Origin: Anaerosporobacter faecicola
GTDB lineage: Bacteria > Bacillota > Clostridia > Lachnospirales > Lachnospiraceae
NCBI RefSeq assembly: GCF_012070565.1
Contig: NZ_JAAQRO010000009.1
Span: 1 to 64,000 of the forward strand
Reading direction: 5' to 3'
Length of the DNA: 64,000 nt
Below, piece after piece: positions 53,696-62,558 of the stretch. The notes below the pieces were generated by a model that saw nothing but the letters and a program-made list of their open reading frames with translations, did no database searches and was not told the DNA's origin. Position numbers and translations under genes: made by a program. Each line of letters begins with the position of its first letter. The first letter of the stretch is position 1.

Positions 53696-54611
53696 ATTAA
53701 AAAAACAAATCATTCGTTATTTTTTACTATTTTCCTTTCTAATTGCAGTTTTAGAATCGATTGTGGATAGTTTCTTTGATGATTATGTATTCTTAGTATT
53801 GCCAGAGAATTCAATAAAAATGAATATGGCATTTGGCTGCTACATTGTTCTCTCGATTGGGATATTTCTTGTAGTTGCAGTAGTATTCTATCGAATTCTA
53901 AGCCGAATCATTACCGAAGAAACAAAGAAACAGATCAACGAAAAAAATCTTCTCTATGCGAATATAACGCACGATCTGAAAACACCAATCACTTCGATTA
54001 TGGGGTTTGCCAGAGCGTTAAAAGACAACAAGGTAAAAGAGGAAGAGTATGAGGAGAGTATACATATCATCTATGAGAAAGCGAAACAGACAGATGAATT
54101 AATTAACACCCTTTTTCAGTACTCCAAATTAGAGACAGATACGTATCAATTACAACTTCAGACGTGTGATATCAGTACATTGGTTCGAAACCTGTTAGCA
54201 GAAAGCTATCAGGAATTTGAGAATCGTCAAATGCAGGTTGCAATTGCAATACCAGAAGAGCCGATATTATGTGAGATTGATTCTGTCGAACTGTCCCGTG
54301 CTATCAATAATCTGCTTGTTAATGCATATAAACATAATAACCCTGGAACAGAGATTGGAGTAAAGGTGGAAGCACTTCAATGGAAAGTGAAGATTGTGAT
54401 TGCAGATCAAGGAGATGTTATTGATCCTTCTCTACTGGAGGAGTTGTGCAAACCTTTTATATGTGGGAGCGAATCGAGAACCAATAAGGGGGGAAGCGGC
54501 TTAGGATTGGCAATTACAAGAAAAATTGTTGCAATGCATCAGGGAAGATTGTTTATCGATACGAAAATTGAGGGATATACCAAAGGTTTCGTGATTGAAT
54601 TACATAGGTAA
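53688..54611 (+). CDS. Sensor histidine kinase
   Basis: The 307-residue protein has two membrane segments (about 10-30 and 48-68) with a short outer loop of fewer than 20 residues. The H box is YANITHDLKTPITSIMGFA (His95), the N box SRAINNLLVNAYKHN near 214, and the G box KGGSGLGLAI near 267. It overlaps the response regulator gene by 8 bases, giving coupled translation. The tiny outer loop suggests sensing within the membrane or through a partner, possibly the serine hydrolase next door. Confidence 0.95.
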   Translation: MNKLKKQIIRYFLLFSFLIAVLESIVDSFFDDYVFLVLPENSIKMNMAFGCYIVLSIGIFLVVAVVFYRILSRIITEETKKQINEKNLLYANITHDLKTPITSIMGFARALKDNKVKEEEYEESIHIIYEKAKQTDELINTLFQYSKLETDTYQLQLQTCDISTLVRNLLAESYQEFENRQMQVAIAIPEEPILCEIDSVELSRAINNLLVNAYKHNNPGTEIGVKVEALQWKVKIVIADQGDVIDPSLLEELCKPFICGSESRTNKGGSGLGLAITRKIVAMHQGRLFIDTKIEGYTKGFVIELHR

Positions 54612-54756
54612 TGTGAAAAGCATAATCGAAATCTATTTGCATTTTTTTTCTATCTTTCCGCATTCTTCTAACCTTAAGAGTGGAACAAATCGAATAGTTT
54701 TTTTGAGATTAGAAACACTAACTATGTAGAAACTCGAAAGGAAAGGGAATGATAGA

Positions 54757-55128
54757 TTGATCAAATTTTATAAATGTAGTAATGAAGCACTTGTAATACC
54801 TGTATGTAATTGTTTTACAGATCCCACATATCTAGCAGATGCTAAGGAGATTGTACCAAATTCAGTAGATGCAGCTTCTGAAAAGCATCTTCCTGTGGTT
54901 ACTTGCAGTGGTAATACTATTACAGTGAATGTAGGAAGTGTTACCCATCCCATGTCAGAAGAACATTCCATAACGACTGTGATCTTAGAAACACAAAAAG
55001 GTGGACAATATCAGTTTTTATCAAGTGATGCACAACCAGTGGTAAAATTCCAAATTGCTGATGGTGATAAGGCATTAGCAGCTTATGCATACTGTAATCT
55101 TCATGGATTATGGAAAACAGAGGTATAA
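54757..55128 (+). CDS. Desulfoferrodoxin-type superoxide reductase
   Basis: The enzyme reduces superoxide to peroxide without making oxygen, a defence typical of anaerobes. The 123-residue protein has the iron-site segments EKHLPVV, VTHPMSEEHSIT (two His) and AYCNLHGLWK (Cys and His), which form the Fe(His)4-Cys centre. The N-terminus has three scattered Cys (KC, VCNC) rather than the four-Cys set of full desulfoferrodoxin, so the second iron site is probably absent. TTG start with AAAGGG 9 bases upstream; the in-frame ATG alternatives stop early. A terminator follows. Confidence 0.9.
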   Translation: MIKFYKCSNEALVIPVCNCFTDPTYLADAKEIVPNSVDAASEKHLPVVTCSGNTITVNVGSVTHPMSEEHSITTVILETQKGGQYQFLSSDAQPVVKFQIADGDKALAAYAYCNLHGLWKTEV

Positions 55129-55141
55129 TAGTGATAAAAAT

Positions 55142-55177
55142 GAAGCGGTTTTCGCATTTGCGGAACCGCTTTTTTTC
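55142..55177 (+). terminator. Terminator after the superoxide reductase gene
   Basis: AAGCGGTT with AACCGCTT and inner CGC/GCG, followed by seven T's. The T run leads straight to the fold-back element's left direct repeat. Confidence 0.88.
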
Positions 55178-55185
55178 TATACAAG

Positions 55186-55459
55186 GGTTCGGGTGTCAAA
55201 AGCCCTTATTTATTTTGAGGTCAGTCAATTTGCACAATTTAAGTTTGTTTAACATGTAATACAGGACATAGTTCAATCGCAACACGCTCTCGCTTGGATG
55301 AAGTTCGTAGTGGTACATAAGGCTCTAAAGTACAGAGCCAAAGTACCAACGACTTCATACAGTTGCTCATCAAACTATGTCCTGTATTACATGAGATTAG
55401 CTAGTGTTTGTGCAAATTAACGAAAGAAAGTTTTACTAAGGGCTTTTGACACCCTAATC
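55186..55459. mobile_element. 274-bp fold-back element (MITE-like), copy 2
   Basis: The sequence is a close homologue of copy 1 at 3246, about the same length. Left end GGTTCGGGTGTCAAAAGCCC; right end reads GATTAGGGTGTCAAAAGCCC in reverse complement. Internal arms ACATGTAATACAGGACATAG / CTATGTCCTGTATTACATG and the tip GGCTCT/AGAGCC are preserved. A perfect 7-bp direct repeat, ATACAAG, flanks it (55179-55185 and 55460-55466). Its flanking repeat differs from that of copy 1. No coding frame. Confidence 0.85.
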
Positions 55460-55535
55460 ATACAAGGAAAGTCCTCCGACTTTCCTTGTATAGAAACCCT
55501 TCGAGGGATGCGCACTCGCTCATAATACTTTATAG
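55460..55535 (+). repeat. Composite intergenic repeat, truncated copy
   Basis: The hairpin is TACAAGGAAAGT / ACTTTCCTTGTA (55461-55494), followed by GAAACCCTTCGAGGG and GCGCACTCGCTCATAA, matching the units at 3519 and 11613 before diverging at about 55530. The 5' arm of the hairpin contains the right flanking repeat of the fold-back element. It lies upstream of the RlmCD-type gene. Confidence 0.68.
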
Positions 55536-55766
55536 GAATGAGGGCTAGAATGGAGATTAATTAAAAGGATATGATTTGGAAAAGAAGATATACTACATAT
55601 TAGATAATTGTCATTAAATTATGGTGTAAGTAAGGAGTGTAAGGAAATATTTATTCTTGTTTCTTGTTTACTTCTATTCTATAATGACATACGAAGATTG
55701 TTGATTATCGTCAAGGAACGATTTACATATATTTCAATAAAGTCATTTATGGGAAAGGGTAGTAAG

Positions 55767-57146
55767 ATGAACAATTCTAAGAATAGAACGTATAGAGAAA
55801 AAAAGAAGAATAACGATAATAATAGGAACGATAAAACGTTTCGTAAAGCAACGAAAGTTGATAGCATGAAGCAATCAAAGGATAGAAAAACCAGTAATAA
55901 ATATGATAAAAGTAAGACAAGCAACATAGATAAAACAGGCAATACAAGTAAGATTAGTAAAACCCAAAAAGCAAGTAAAGCAAATAAAAATGCAAGTAAA
56001 TGTCCAATCTTTGAAAAGTGTGGCGGTTGTCAATATCTTGATCTCTCCTATGAAAAACAGTTAGAAAAGAAGCAAAACCAAATGGAGGAGTTGCTTCAGA
56101 AATATGGTAAAGTAAGTCCAATCAAGGGAATGGATGATCCGTATTATTATCGCAATAAAGTTCATGCAGTACTTCACAAAGGAAAAGATGGAGAGATTAT
56201 AGCAGGAATATACGAAGAAGGAACCCATCATGTCTTACCAGTAAGTACATGTTATATTGAAAATGAAGAGGCTGGTAAGATCATTCAGACAATAACGAAA
56301 CTGCTTCCTTCCTTTAAATTATCAATCTACAATGAGGATACAAGGCAGGGATTGATGAGACACATCTTGATTAGAAGAGGTCACATAACAGGACAAATCT
56401 TGGTTGTCTTAGTAACTTCTACGGTCATGTTCCCATCGAAAAATAATTTTGTTAAGGCACTGCGAAAGATTCATCCTGAGATAACGACGATTGTCCAGAA
56501 TATTAATGACAAACGAACCAGCATGGTACTTGATAAACGGGAGCAAGTGCTGTACGGGAAAGGATACATCGAAGATGTGTTGTGTGGAGCACGGTTTCGA
56601 ATTTCCCCTCAAAGTTTCTATCAGATCAATTCTGTACAAACGGAAAACCTCTATAGGGAAGCAATCCAATATGCACAATTATCCCAAAAGGAAACGGTAC
56701 TAGATGCATATTGCGGAATAGGAACCATTGGTATACTTGCTAGCAGAGAAGCGAAGAAGGTTATTGGTGTGGAATTGAATAAGGAAGCGGTTAAAGATGG
56801 AATTCGTAATGCGAAGATCAATGGCATTGAAAATATTGCATTCTACCAAGGGGACGCAGGTGACTTCATGTTGGATTTAGCAAATAACAACGAGAAGGTC
56901 GATGTCGTTTTCATGGATCCACCACGGTCAGGCAGTGATGAACGATTTTTATCTTCCGTACTCACCTTATCACCAGACCGAATCGTCTATATCTCTTGTG
57001 GACCAGATACGTTAGCACGTGATCTGGAGTATTTAACAAAGAATGGGAAGTATAGGGTGGAAAAGATGAGGCCATTTGATTTGTTTCCTATGACTGCGCA
57101 TGTGGAGATGGTGGTCTTGCTGTCAAAAGTGAATACTAAGAAGTAA
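55767..57146 (+). CDS. RlmCD-type 23S rRNA (uracil-5-)-methyltransferase
   Basis: The enzyme methylates uridine C5 in 23S rRNA with S-adenosylmethionine. From ATG at 55767 the protein has 459 residues. Residues 1-75 are an unusual Lys/Asn/Ser/Thr-rich, low-complexity extension. Then come an iron-sulphur-type Cys set (CPIFEKCGGCQYLDL), the SAM motif VLDAYCGIGTIGI near residue 312, FMDPPRSG near 383, and the catalytic Cys in YISCGPDTLARDL near 410. AAAGGG lies 8 bases before 55767. Earlier in-frame ATGs at 55608 and 55749 lie in less likely sequence. Confidence 0.92.
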   Translation: MNNSKNRTYREKKKNNDNNRNDKTFRKATKVDSMKQSKDRKTSNKYDKSKTSNIDKTGNTSKISKTQKASKANKNASKCPIFEKCGGCQYLDLSYEKQLEKKQNQMEELLQKYGKVSPIKGMDDPYYYRNKVHAVLHKGKDGEIIAGIYEEGTHHVLPVSTCYIENEEAGKIIQTITKLLPSFKLSIYNEDTRQGLMRHILIRRGHITGQILVVLVTSTVMFPSKNNFVKALRKIHPEITTIVQNINDKRTSMVLDKREQVLYGKGYIEDVLCGARFRISPQSFYQINSVQTENLYREAIQYAQLSQKETVLDAYCGIGTIGILASREAKKVIGVELNKEAVKDGIRNAKINGIENIAFYQGDAGDFMLDLANNNEKVDVVFMDPPRSGSDERFLSSVLTLSPDRIVYISCGPDTLARDLEYLTKNGKYRVEKMRPFDLFPMTAHVEMVVLLSKVNTKK

Positions 57147-57163
57147 ACAAAAGATTGAAAATA

Positions 57164-57224
57164 AAGGCCTATTCAGGTCCTATCGTTAAGCGATAGGAAC
57201 AAACCTGAATAGGCCTTATTTTTT
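57164..57224. terminator. Bidirectional terminator between the methyltransferase and nitroreductase genes
   Basis: A 15-bp stem, AAGGCCTATTCAGGT (57164-57178) with ACCTGAATAGGCCTT (57203-57217), encloses a second stem CCTATCG/CGATAGG. T's follow on the + strand and A's lead on the left, so it can serve both converging genes. Confidence 0.85.
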
Positions 57225-57246
57225 AATTTGTTATGTGTTAATTAGG

Positions 57247-57765
57247 TTATAAATTTTCATATGAAACGAGCTGTTCCATAGGAATGCGTGCTCTGTCAAA
57301 ACGAGTAGTATCAACGCATCCTTCGTTTGAATAACCAAGAACAAGAATGTTGATAGGTTCCAAGTTCTCTGGCAAATTGAACTCTTTACTTAGTACATCA
57401 GGTTTGAAATAGCAAACCCAGACAGAACCTAAGCCTAGTTCCGTAGCTTGCAGCATCATGTGGTCAGTTAGAATAGAGGCATCAATATCGCCAGTCTGCT
57501 TGTTGTCAAAAGGACGAACCCATGCTTTGTTATGATCCGCACAAACAATAATTGCCAAAGGTGCTCCATAAATATTAGCTGCTTTGCCAATCTTATCTAG
57601 TCCCTCTTTGCTTTGAACAGCAATCAGATGAATTGGTTGAAGGTTTGCAGCAGTTGGGGCTACATGGGCAGCTTCCAATATTTTCTCTAACTTTTCAGGC
57701 TCTACCTTTTTTTCAGCATAGTTACGAACAGAACTACGTTCCTTTAAAATGTTTATTAATTCCAT
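57247..57765 (-). CDS. Nitroreductase-family FMN oxidoreductase
   Basis: The 172-residue protein belongs to the nitroreductase fold, FMN enzymes that use NAD(P)H on quinones, nitro compounds or similar. Typical are ERSSVRNYAEKKVEPEKLEKILEAAHVAPTAANLQP at residues 9-44 with the FMN-binding Arg and Ser, and the LGLGSVWVCYFKP region near 112. It is transcribed away from the HxlR regulator at 57926, whose family often controls such divergent genes. A ribosome site GAAAGGAAG precedes the start. Confidence 0.93.
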   Translation of the reverse strand: MELINILKERSSVRNYAEKKVEPEKLEKILEAAHVAPTAANLQPIHLIAVQSKEGLDKIGKAANIYGAPLAIIVCADHNKAWVRPFDNKQTGDIDASILTDHMMLQATELGLGSVWVCYFKPDVLSKEFNLPENLEPINILVLGYSNEGCVDTTRFDRARIPMEQLVSYENL

Positions 57766-57795
57766 GTCTTTTCTTCCTTTCTATAGGCTTTAAAT

Positions 57796-57841
57796 AATCT
57801 ATGTAGTCATTCTTGATAACTCAACCGGCCTATGCTATAAT
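57796..57841. promoter_or_regulatory. Face-to-face overlapping promoters of nitroreductase and hxlR-type genes
   Basis: On the + strand TTGATA (57813-57818) and TATAAT (57836-57841) have 17-base spacing. On the - strand TTGAGT (complement of 57819-57824) and TAGATT (complement of 57796-57801) also have 17-base spacing. The -35 boxes touch, so one regulator bound here could switch both genes. Confidence 0.6.
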
Positions 57842-57925
57842 TTTAGCAGTTACTTTAGAAAAGACAAGAACGCACTTTTTTGTCATATACTACCCAAAAA
57901 GATACTGTTAATTAAGGAGAAAAAT

Positions 57926-58318
57926 ATGAAATGTCCAAGCACTTTTAGTTGTCCAATAGAAGCCACTCTGAATTTGATCGGAGGAAAATATAAAGCACTT
58001 ATTTTATGGCATCTAATAGATAGCACTTTACGTTTTAATGAAATCAGCAAGCTTATTCCACAAGCAACTTCAAAGATGTTGACACAACAATTACGAGAGT
58101 TGGAGGCAGATAATCTCGTTATTCGTACTGTCTATCCGGTTGTACCTCCAAAAGTAGAATACTCACTAAGTGATTTTGGAAAGAGTATTACTCCAATATT
58201 AGATTCAATGTGTAAATGGGGAGAAAACTATTTAGATGGACTAGATGTTCGTCCATTAACTTGTTCGTCCGAAAATAATAATTTAGTAGAAAAGTTGGAA
58301 CAACAAAAAACGAAATGA
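57926..58318 (+). CDS. HxlR-family transcription regulator
   Basis: The 130-residue winged-helix protein has the HxlR core: CPIEATLNLIGGKYKALILWHLIDSTLRFNEISKLIPQATSKMLTQQLRELEADNLVIRTVYPVVPPKVEYSLSDFG, near residues 9-90. Cys residues near the N-terminus (CPSTFSCP) are seen in redox- or electrophile-sensing members. It is divergent from the nitroreductase gene across 160 bases, a common regulator-target layout. AAGGAG lies about 9 bases before the ATG. Downstream is a dyad that can act as terminator. Confidence 0.93.
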   Translation: MKCPSTFSCPIEATLNLIGGKYKALILWHLIDSTLRFNEISKLIPQATSKMLTQQLRELEADNLVIRTVYPVVPPKVEYSLSDFGKSITPILDSMCKWGENYLDGLDVRPLTCSSENNNLVEKLEQQKTK

Positions 58319-58343
58319 AATTCTTAAAAAAAGAAAATATACA

Positions 58344-58397
58344 TTGACAAAAGGTAACATATTACTTAATATTTAAATAAGGTAATATGTTACCTTT
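58344..58397 (+). promoter_or_regulatory. Promoter overlapping a long dyad, possible terminator/attenuator or operator
   Basis: TTGACA (58344-58349) and TAATAT (58367-58372) with 17-base spacing. The same bases hold a dyad AAAAGGTAACATATTAC (58350-58366) / GTAATATGTTACCTTTT (58381-58397) with TTT following. Each arm contains the near-palindrome GTAACATATTAC. It might end the HxlR transcript, bind a repressor, or both. Confidence 0.55.
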
Positions 58398-58419
58398 TTC
58401 GGTTAGAGGAGGAATTAAT

Positions 58420-59268
58420 ATGCAAAAGAGAATTGATCGATCAGTTATTATCACAATTGTTTTATTACTAATCACTTCCATTACGGGAATCTTATCTATG
58501 AATTTTGATCACAAATGGGTGTTTACCAATCAATACGGTCATACAGTGGAGATGTATGGATACGGGATTTATGCAAACGACACATATTTGAAAGCACCCA
58601 TTAACATTGGTACAGATTGGATCATTTTGTTGCTTGTGATTCCGATTCTCGTAGTAAGCTACATACAATTTTACAAAAATGACTGCACATTGAATCGGCT
58701 AAAAATGGCATCCATTTATGGGGTAATAACCTATTATGCTGCCAGCATCTGTTTTGGAGTGACATATAATCAATTATTCTTGGTGTATGCCGTTCTGTTT
58801 GGCATATCCTTATTTAAGACCTTTATCTATACAAGAGCAATCTCCTTGAAGAAAGTCCCAAAAGTTCGTATTAGTATGACAATCTTCTTGTATATATTAG
58901 GAGGTTCTTTGTTTGTTGCTTGGTTACCGGATATCATCCCTGCTGTTCTGAATAATACAACACTTTCTTCGATTGGTGTGTACACAACAGAAATTACCTA
59001 TGTGATCGATATGGCGATTGTGAGCCCATTGATCTTTATCAGTTTATATCTTTTGAAGAAAAGAAATCCGTTGGGTGCAATTATTTACGATATAATACTA
59101 GAATTATGTGTCGTGGTAGGAATTATTGTAATATCGCAATCCATCATACAGATGCTATCACATGTAGAAATGCCATTACCAGTTATGATTACAAAGGTTG
59201 GTATCTTTGTAGTGCTAGGCGGATTTGCCCTTTATTTTAGGAATAAATTACATAAAGAAATAGCATAA
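58420..59268 (+). CDS. Multi-pass membrane protein, function unknown
   Basis: From the ATG at 58420 the protein has 282 residues and about seven hydrophobic segments, the first near 10-28 and others between 60 and 278. After the first is an exposed stretch (NFDHKWVFTNQYGHTVEMYGYGIYANDTYLKAP) likely outside the cell. I recognise no transporter or enzyme signature. GAGGAGG lies 7 bases before 58420; an in-frame ATG at 58387 falls in the upstream dyad. It follows the HxlR gene and may be regulated with it. Confidence 0.82.
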   Translation: MQKRIDRSVIITIVLLLITSITGILSMNFDHKWVFTNQYGHTVEMYGYGIYANDTYLKAPINIGTDWIILLLVIPILVVSYIQFYKNDCTLNRLKMASIYGVITYYAASICFGVTYNQLFLVYAVLFGISLFKTFIYTRAISLKKVPKVRISMTIFLYILGGSLFVAWLPDIIPAVLNNTTLSSIGVYTTEITYVIDMAIVSPLIFISLYLLKKRNPLGAIIYDIILELCVVVGIIVISQSIIQMLSHVEMPLPVMITKVGIFVVLGGFALYFRNKLHKEIA

Positions 59269-59383
59269 AGAAATTCTATAAATAAATTCTTTAAATAAGG
59301 GACTTTGCTGTTCCAGTCTTAGATTTCATTAGTTACAGAACTTATGGAGAGATACAAGGAATAGAAAGCGTAAAATCATATAG

Positions 59384-59422
59384 AAAAGCTCGGTGATATC
59401 AGTTCATTGAGCTTTTGTTTTT
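59384..59422 (+). terminator. Terminator after the membrane-protein gene
   Basis: AAAAGCTC (59384-59391) pairs with GAGCTTTT (59409-59416), followed by GTTTTTAT. Confidence 0.65.
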
Positions 59423-59564
59423 ATTTAAAAGGTGGCCTACATAAGCTGAGATTTTCTTGAAGATAGGTCGTAATTTTGATAAAATATAAATAAAAAATGT
59501 GATGTATTATAGTAAAACAAATTAGTTTATGCTTTTCATTTGACAAAGAGACTGGAGGTTCTAT

Positions 59565-61034
59565 ATGGACTATAACTCAATTATTAGAAGAAAAAATCGT
59601 ATATTATGTATTTCTCTATTTGCCAGTGTTTTATTAAGATGTATTGTAAATGGTTTCTTTTCAGGAATTAAAAACATCTTGACTTTGGGTGCAGCAGGTC
59701 TTGTTTTGACTGCAATTGTTAGTTTTTTGTGTTGGAAAATACATAATGGAAGAGTCATGATGTATGGAATGGTTATTGTCTTTTCTGGGCTTAGTATCAT
59801 GTGTATGAGTATCATTCCTTGTACAACAAACTTTTTGATGTTTTTCCTGGCTATTTTTATGATTTTGATTTACGAGGATGTAAAGCCTATATTTTTACAG
59901 TGTGGCATAAGTATGATTTGTATAGTTTATTTTTATTTGAAATACCATGAGAATATGAACAACACATGGACACCAGATACGATGTGGATGAGTTTGGTCT
60001 ACGTAATTAGTGGTATGTTCGTATTTGGTGCAATGTGCCATTTATCACATGAAGTAAATAAGAACCTTGAGAAGACATATGAGGAGAGCAAAACTGCCAG
60101 AGATCAGGCGGAGAGATTATTAGGCGAGATTCAGACTTCGGTACAGGTTCTTGGAGAATCAAGCAAGGTAATTAGCCACAATATATATGATACAAGACAG
60201 ATATCTGAACTAATTGCGTCTTCTTCTAGGGAAGTTACAGGTATGACTGTGGAAGAGGTTAGTGCAACAGATACCATTGAGAATATGATGGAAGAAGGGT
60301 TTGAGAAGACCGTTGTAGTAAAACAGGCCATGAAGGAAATGGCATCAACATCGTCAGAAACCAATGATACAGTTATATCTGGCAGGACCTCAATGAAACA
60401 GCTTGTAGACAAAATGACTGAACTCAGTAAACAGATGGACCACACAGTTACAGAGATGAGGATTCTTTCTGAAAATAATGAAAAGATTGTTGAGATTTTG
60501 GGAACCTTAGACTGCATTACTTCAAAGACGAATCTATTGTCCTTAAATGCTTCGATAGAAGCAGCGAGAGCAGGAGAGCAGGGACGTGGGTTTGCAGTTG
60601 TAGCGACAGAAATTCGTGTTTTATCAGAGAATTCTCGTGAGTTCACGGAGCAGATTCACAAAATATTAGATTCAATCAATGATAAAACACAGGTGCTACA
60701 AACGGAAATACAAAATGGAAAACTTGCGGTAAATGAGTGTGTAACAAGTGTTGACGTAGTTGACCAATCTTTGAATCGGATATCAGATAACACCAATCGA
60801 ATTATGACGAAGTCACAGGATGTAGAGGAAAAAACATCTAAGCTAGAGGAGTTGTTAAACAATACATTACAAGATATCAAGTCTATTCATAATAACGCGG
60901 AGGCAACCTCTGCTGCAATGGAAGAAGTATCAGCCAATATTGAAAATATGAATGACAAGGTAGAAAATGTGGTGGCTGGTTATTCGAAAGTTCAGAGTAT
61001 TACCAAGACGTTGATTCAGAGTGCAGAATTATAA
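59565..61034 (+). CDS. Methyl-accepting chemotaxis protein with multi-pass N-terminus
   Basis: The 489-residue receptor has about six membrane segments in residues 10-165 and no large outer sensor domain, then a coiled signalling region with the family tip [46 protein letters not shown] near 310-355. No C-terminal methyltransferase-docking pentapeptide is seen. It relays a membrane or redox signal to CheA. ACTGGAGG lies 7 bases before the ATG. No other chemotaxis gene is in the window. Confidence 0.93.
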   Translation: MDYNSIIRRKNRILCISLFASVLLRCIVNGFFSGIKNILTLGAAGLVLTAIVSFLCWKIHNGRVMMYGMVIVFSGLSIMCMSIIPCTTNFLMFFLAIFMILIYEDVKPIFLQCGISMICIVYFYLKYHENMNNTWTPDTMWMSLVYVISGMFVFGAMCHLSHEVNKNLEKTYEESKTARDQAERLLGEIQTSVQVLGESSKVISHNIYDTRQISELIASSSREVTGMTVEEVSATDTIENMMEEGFEKTVVVKQAMKEMASTSSETNDTVISGRTSMKQLVDKMTELSKQMDHTVTEMRILSENNEKIVEILGTLDCITSKTNLLSLNASIEAARAGEQGRGFAVVATEIRVLSENSREFTEQIHKILDSINDKTQVLQTEIQNGKLAVNECVTSVDVVDQSLNRISDNTNRIMTKSQDVEEKTSKLEELLNNTLQDIKSIHNNAEATSAAMEEVSANIENMNDKVENVVAGYSKVQSITKTLIQSAEL

Positions 61035-61362
61035 TAAACCAGAAGATATAGGATGCTACCTTGTGTATCTTAGCACAAAACAGTATGATAGATATCATAC
61101 ATCAAGGCGCAAAAGAATGTATGTAAAAACGAAACCAGGAGGTAATGTCAAGGTGTAATACCTTTGCATTGTCTCCTGGTTTTGTTTATGTTTTGCTAAT
61201 ATGGACTTATTGTATTAGAACTTGTAGTGATTGTAACATTGGTTGTATTGATGGTTTAGGAAGCAACAGGGGTATTATAAAAAAGAATTTAAGTAGTTAA
61301 AGAGCAAAATTAATGGTAAAATAAAGAATAATGACACATTTGAATTATGGAAGGGGAATGAC
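61035..61362 (+). terminator. Gap with a terminator after the chemoreceptor gene
   Basis: AAACCAGGAG (61132-61141) pairs with CTCCTGGTTT (61173-61182), with an inner stem AAGGT/ACCTT and a TTGTTT tail. The rest of the gap is AT-rich with no gene seen. Confidence 0.7.
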
Positions 61363-62262
61363 ATGAAAAAAATATTAGTTACCGGAGGAACCGTGTTTGT
61401 TTCTAGATATATTGCAGAGTATTATGTTAAAAGAGGAGATGAAGTATATGTTCTTAACAGAAATACGAAGGTACAATCCAAAGGAGTTAAATTAATTCAA
61501 GCTGATCGATATGATATTGGCGACAAATTACGAGACTATTATTTTGATCTTGTTATTGATAATGGTTATTCAGCAAAGGAGATTGAACTCTTGTTGAAGG
61601 CGTTGGGGGATTATAAAGACTATATTTTGATAAGTTCAAGTGCAGTATATCCTGAATATGAGGTACAACCGTTTAAAGAAGAAACGAGTTTAGCAGAAAA
61701 TAAATATTGGGGAAAATATGGAACCGATAAAATAGAAGCCGAGAAGGTACTGTTGGATCGTGTTCCCAATGCTTATGTTGTTCGTCCACCGTATTTGTAT
61801 GGACCAATGAATAATATATATCGCGAAGGGTTTGTATTTGACTGTGTAATTAAAGATAGAAAGTTTTATTTACCTAAAGACGGCTCCATGAAGCTTCAAT
61901 TTTTTCATGTTCAAGATTTGTGCAGGTTTATAGATCTTTTATTGGAACAAAGACCAGAATGTCATATCTATAATGTAGGTAATAAAGAGGCTGTTACAAT
62001 AAAAGAATGGGTTACCTTATGTTATGAAGTGGTAGGAAAGACGGCGGAATTTGTTAATGTGTATGATGAAATCGACCAAAGAAACTACTTTAGCTTTTAT
62101 AATTATGAATACTATTTAGATGTCACAAAACAAAATGAATTAATGCCAGAAACCCAGGCACTTCGTGAGGGATTGAAGGAATCCTTTGATTGGTATAAGG
62201 AAAATATGGATAACGTTATCAGAAAAGACTATATGAATTATATTGACAATAATTTATTATAG
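61363..62262 (+). CDS. NAD-dependent epimerase/dehydratase-like protein (extended SDR)
   Basis: The 299-residue protein has a Rossmann start MKKILVTGGTVFVSRYIAEYYVKRGDEVYVLNRN. The third and fourth expected Gly of TGGTGFIG are replaced (TGGTVFVS), yet the fold otherwise looks whole. A catalytic pattern YGTDK (Tyr-x3-Lys) lies near residue 124, after SSSAVYP. It may act on a nucleotide sugar or a similar substrate, and could instead be a non-redox relative. GGGGAA precedes the ATG. Confidence 0.88.
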   Translation: MKKILVTGGTVFVSRYIAEYYVKRGDEVYVLNRNTKVQSKGVKLIQADRYDIGDKLRDYYFDLVIDNGYSAKEIELLLKALGDYKDYILISSSAVYPEYEVQPFKEETSLAENKYWGKYGTDKIEAEKVLLDRVPNAYVVRPPYLYGPMNNIYREGFVFDCVIKDRKFYLPKDGSMKLQFFHVQDLCRFIDLLLEQRPECHIYNVGNKEAVTIKEWVTLCYEVVGKTAEFVNVYDEIDQRNYFSFYNYEYYLDVTKQNELMPETQALREGLKESFDWYKENMDNVIRKDYMNYIDNNLL

Positions 62263-62336
62263 AAAGTAAACGGTTTTTTGCTTGGAGTGCAAGTGCAAAA
62301 ATGGGATAGGAGAAATCTTTGATATAGGAGGATTAT

Positions 62337-62558
62337 ATGATAATAAAAGATTTAAAAGGTAATGAATTGCTCGATATTATACAGATTGATGAAAATCGAA
62401 TTTCTGATAAATATACTCCATTAACACATGCATTAGTGGTTGTGAAAATTGGAGAAGAGTATTTGATGGGGGGGAATCATTTTCGTAAAGATTGGGAAAT
62501 AAGTCTAGCACATTTTTCGTGGTGTGCTTTTTCTTTTTCATACAATATTTCTTATTAA
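62337..62558 (+). pseudogene. Truncated NUDIX-like gene
   Basis: The start is normal: AGGAGG 6 bases before ATG, then a NUDIX-type N-terminus (NELLDIIQIDENRISDKYTPLTHALVVVKIGEEYLMGGNHFRKDWEI). At residue 54, where the family continues into GG-x-x-E-x-GE, the sequence turns into unrelated hydrophobic residues and stops at 73. The NUDIX box with its catalytic Glu residues is missing. It is probably a deletion remnant; an intact NUDIX gene lies 600 bases on. Confidence 0.6.
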
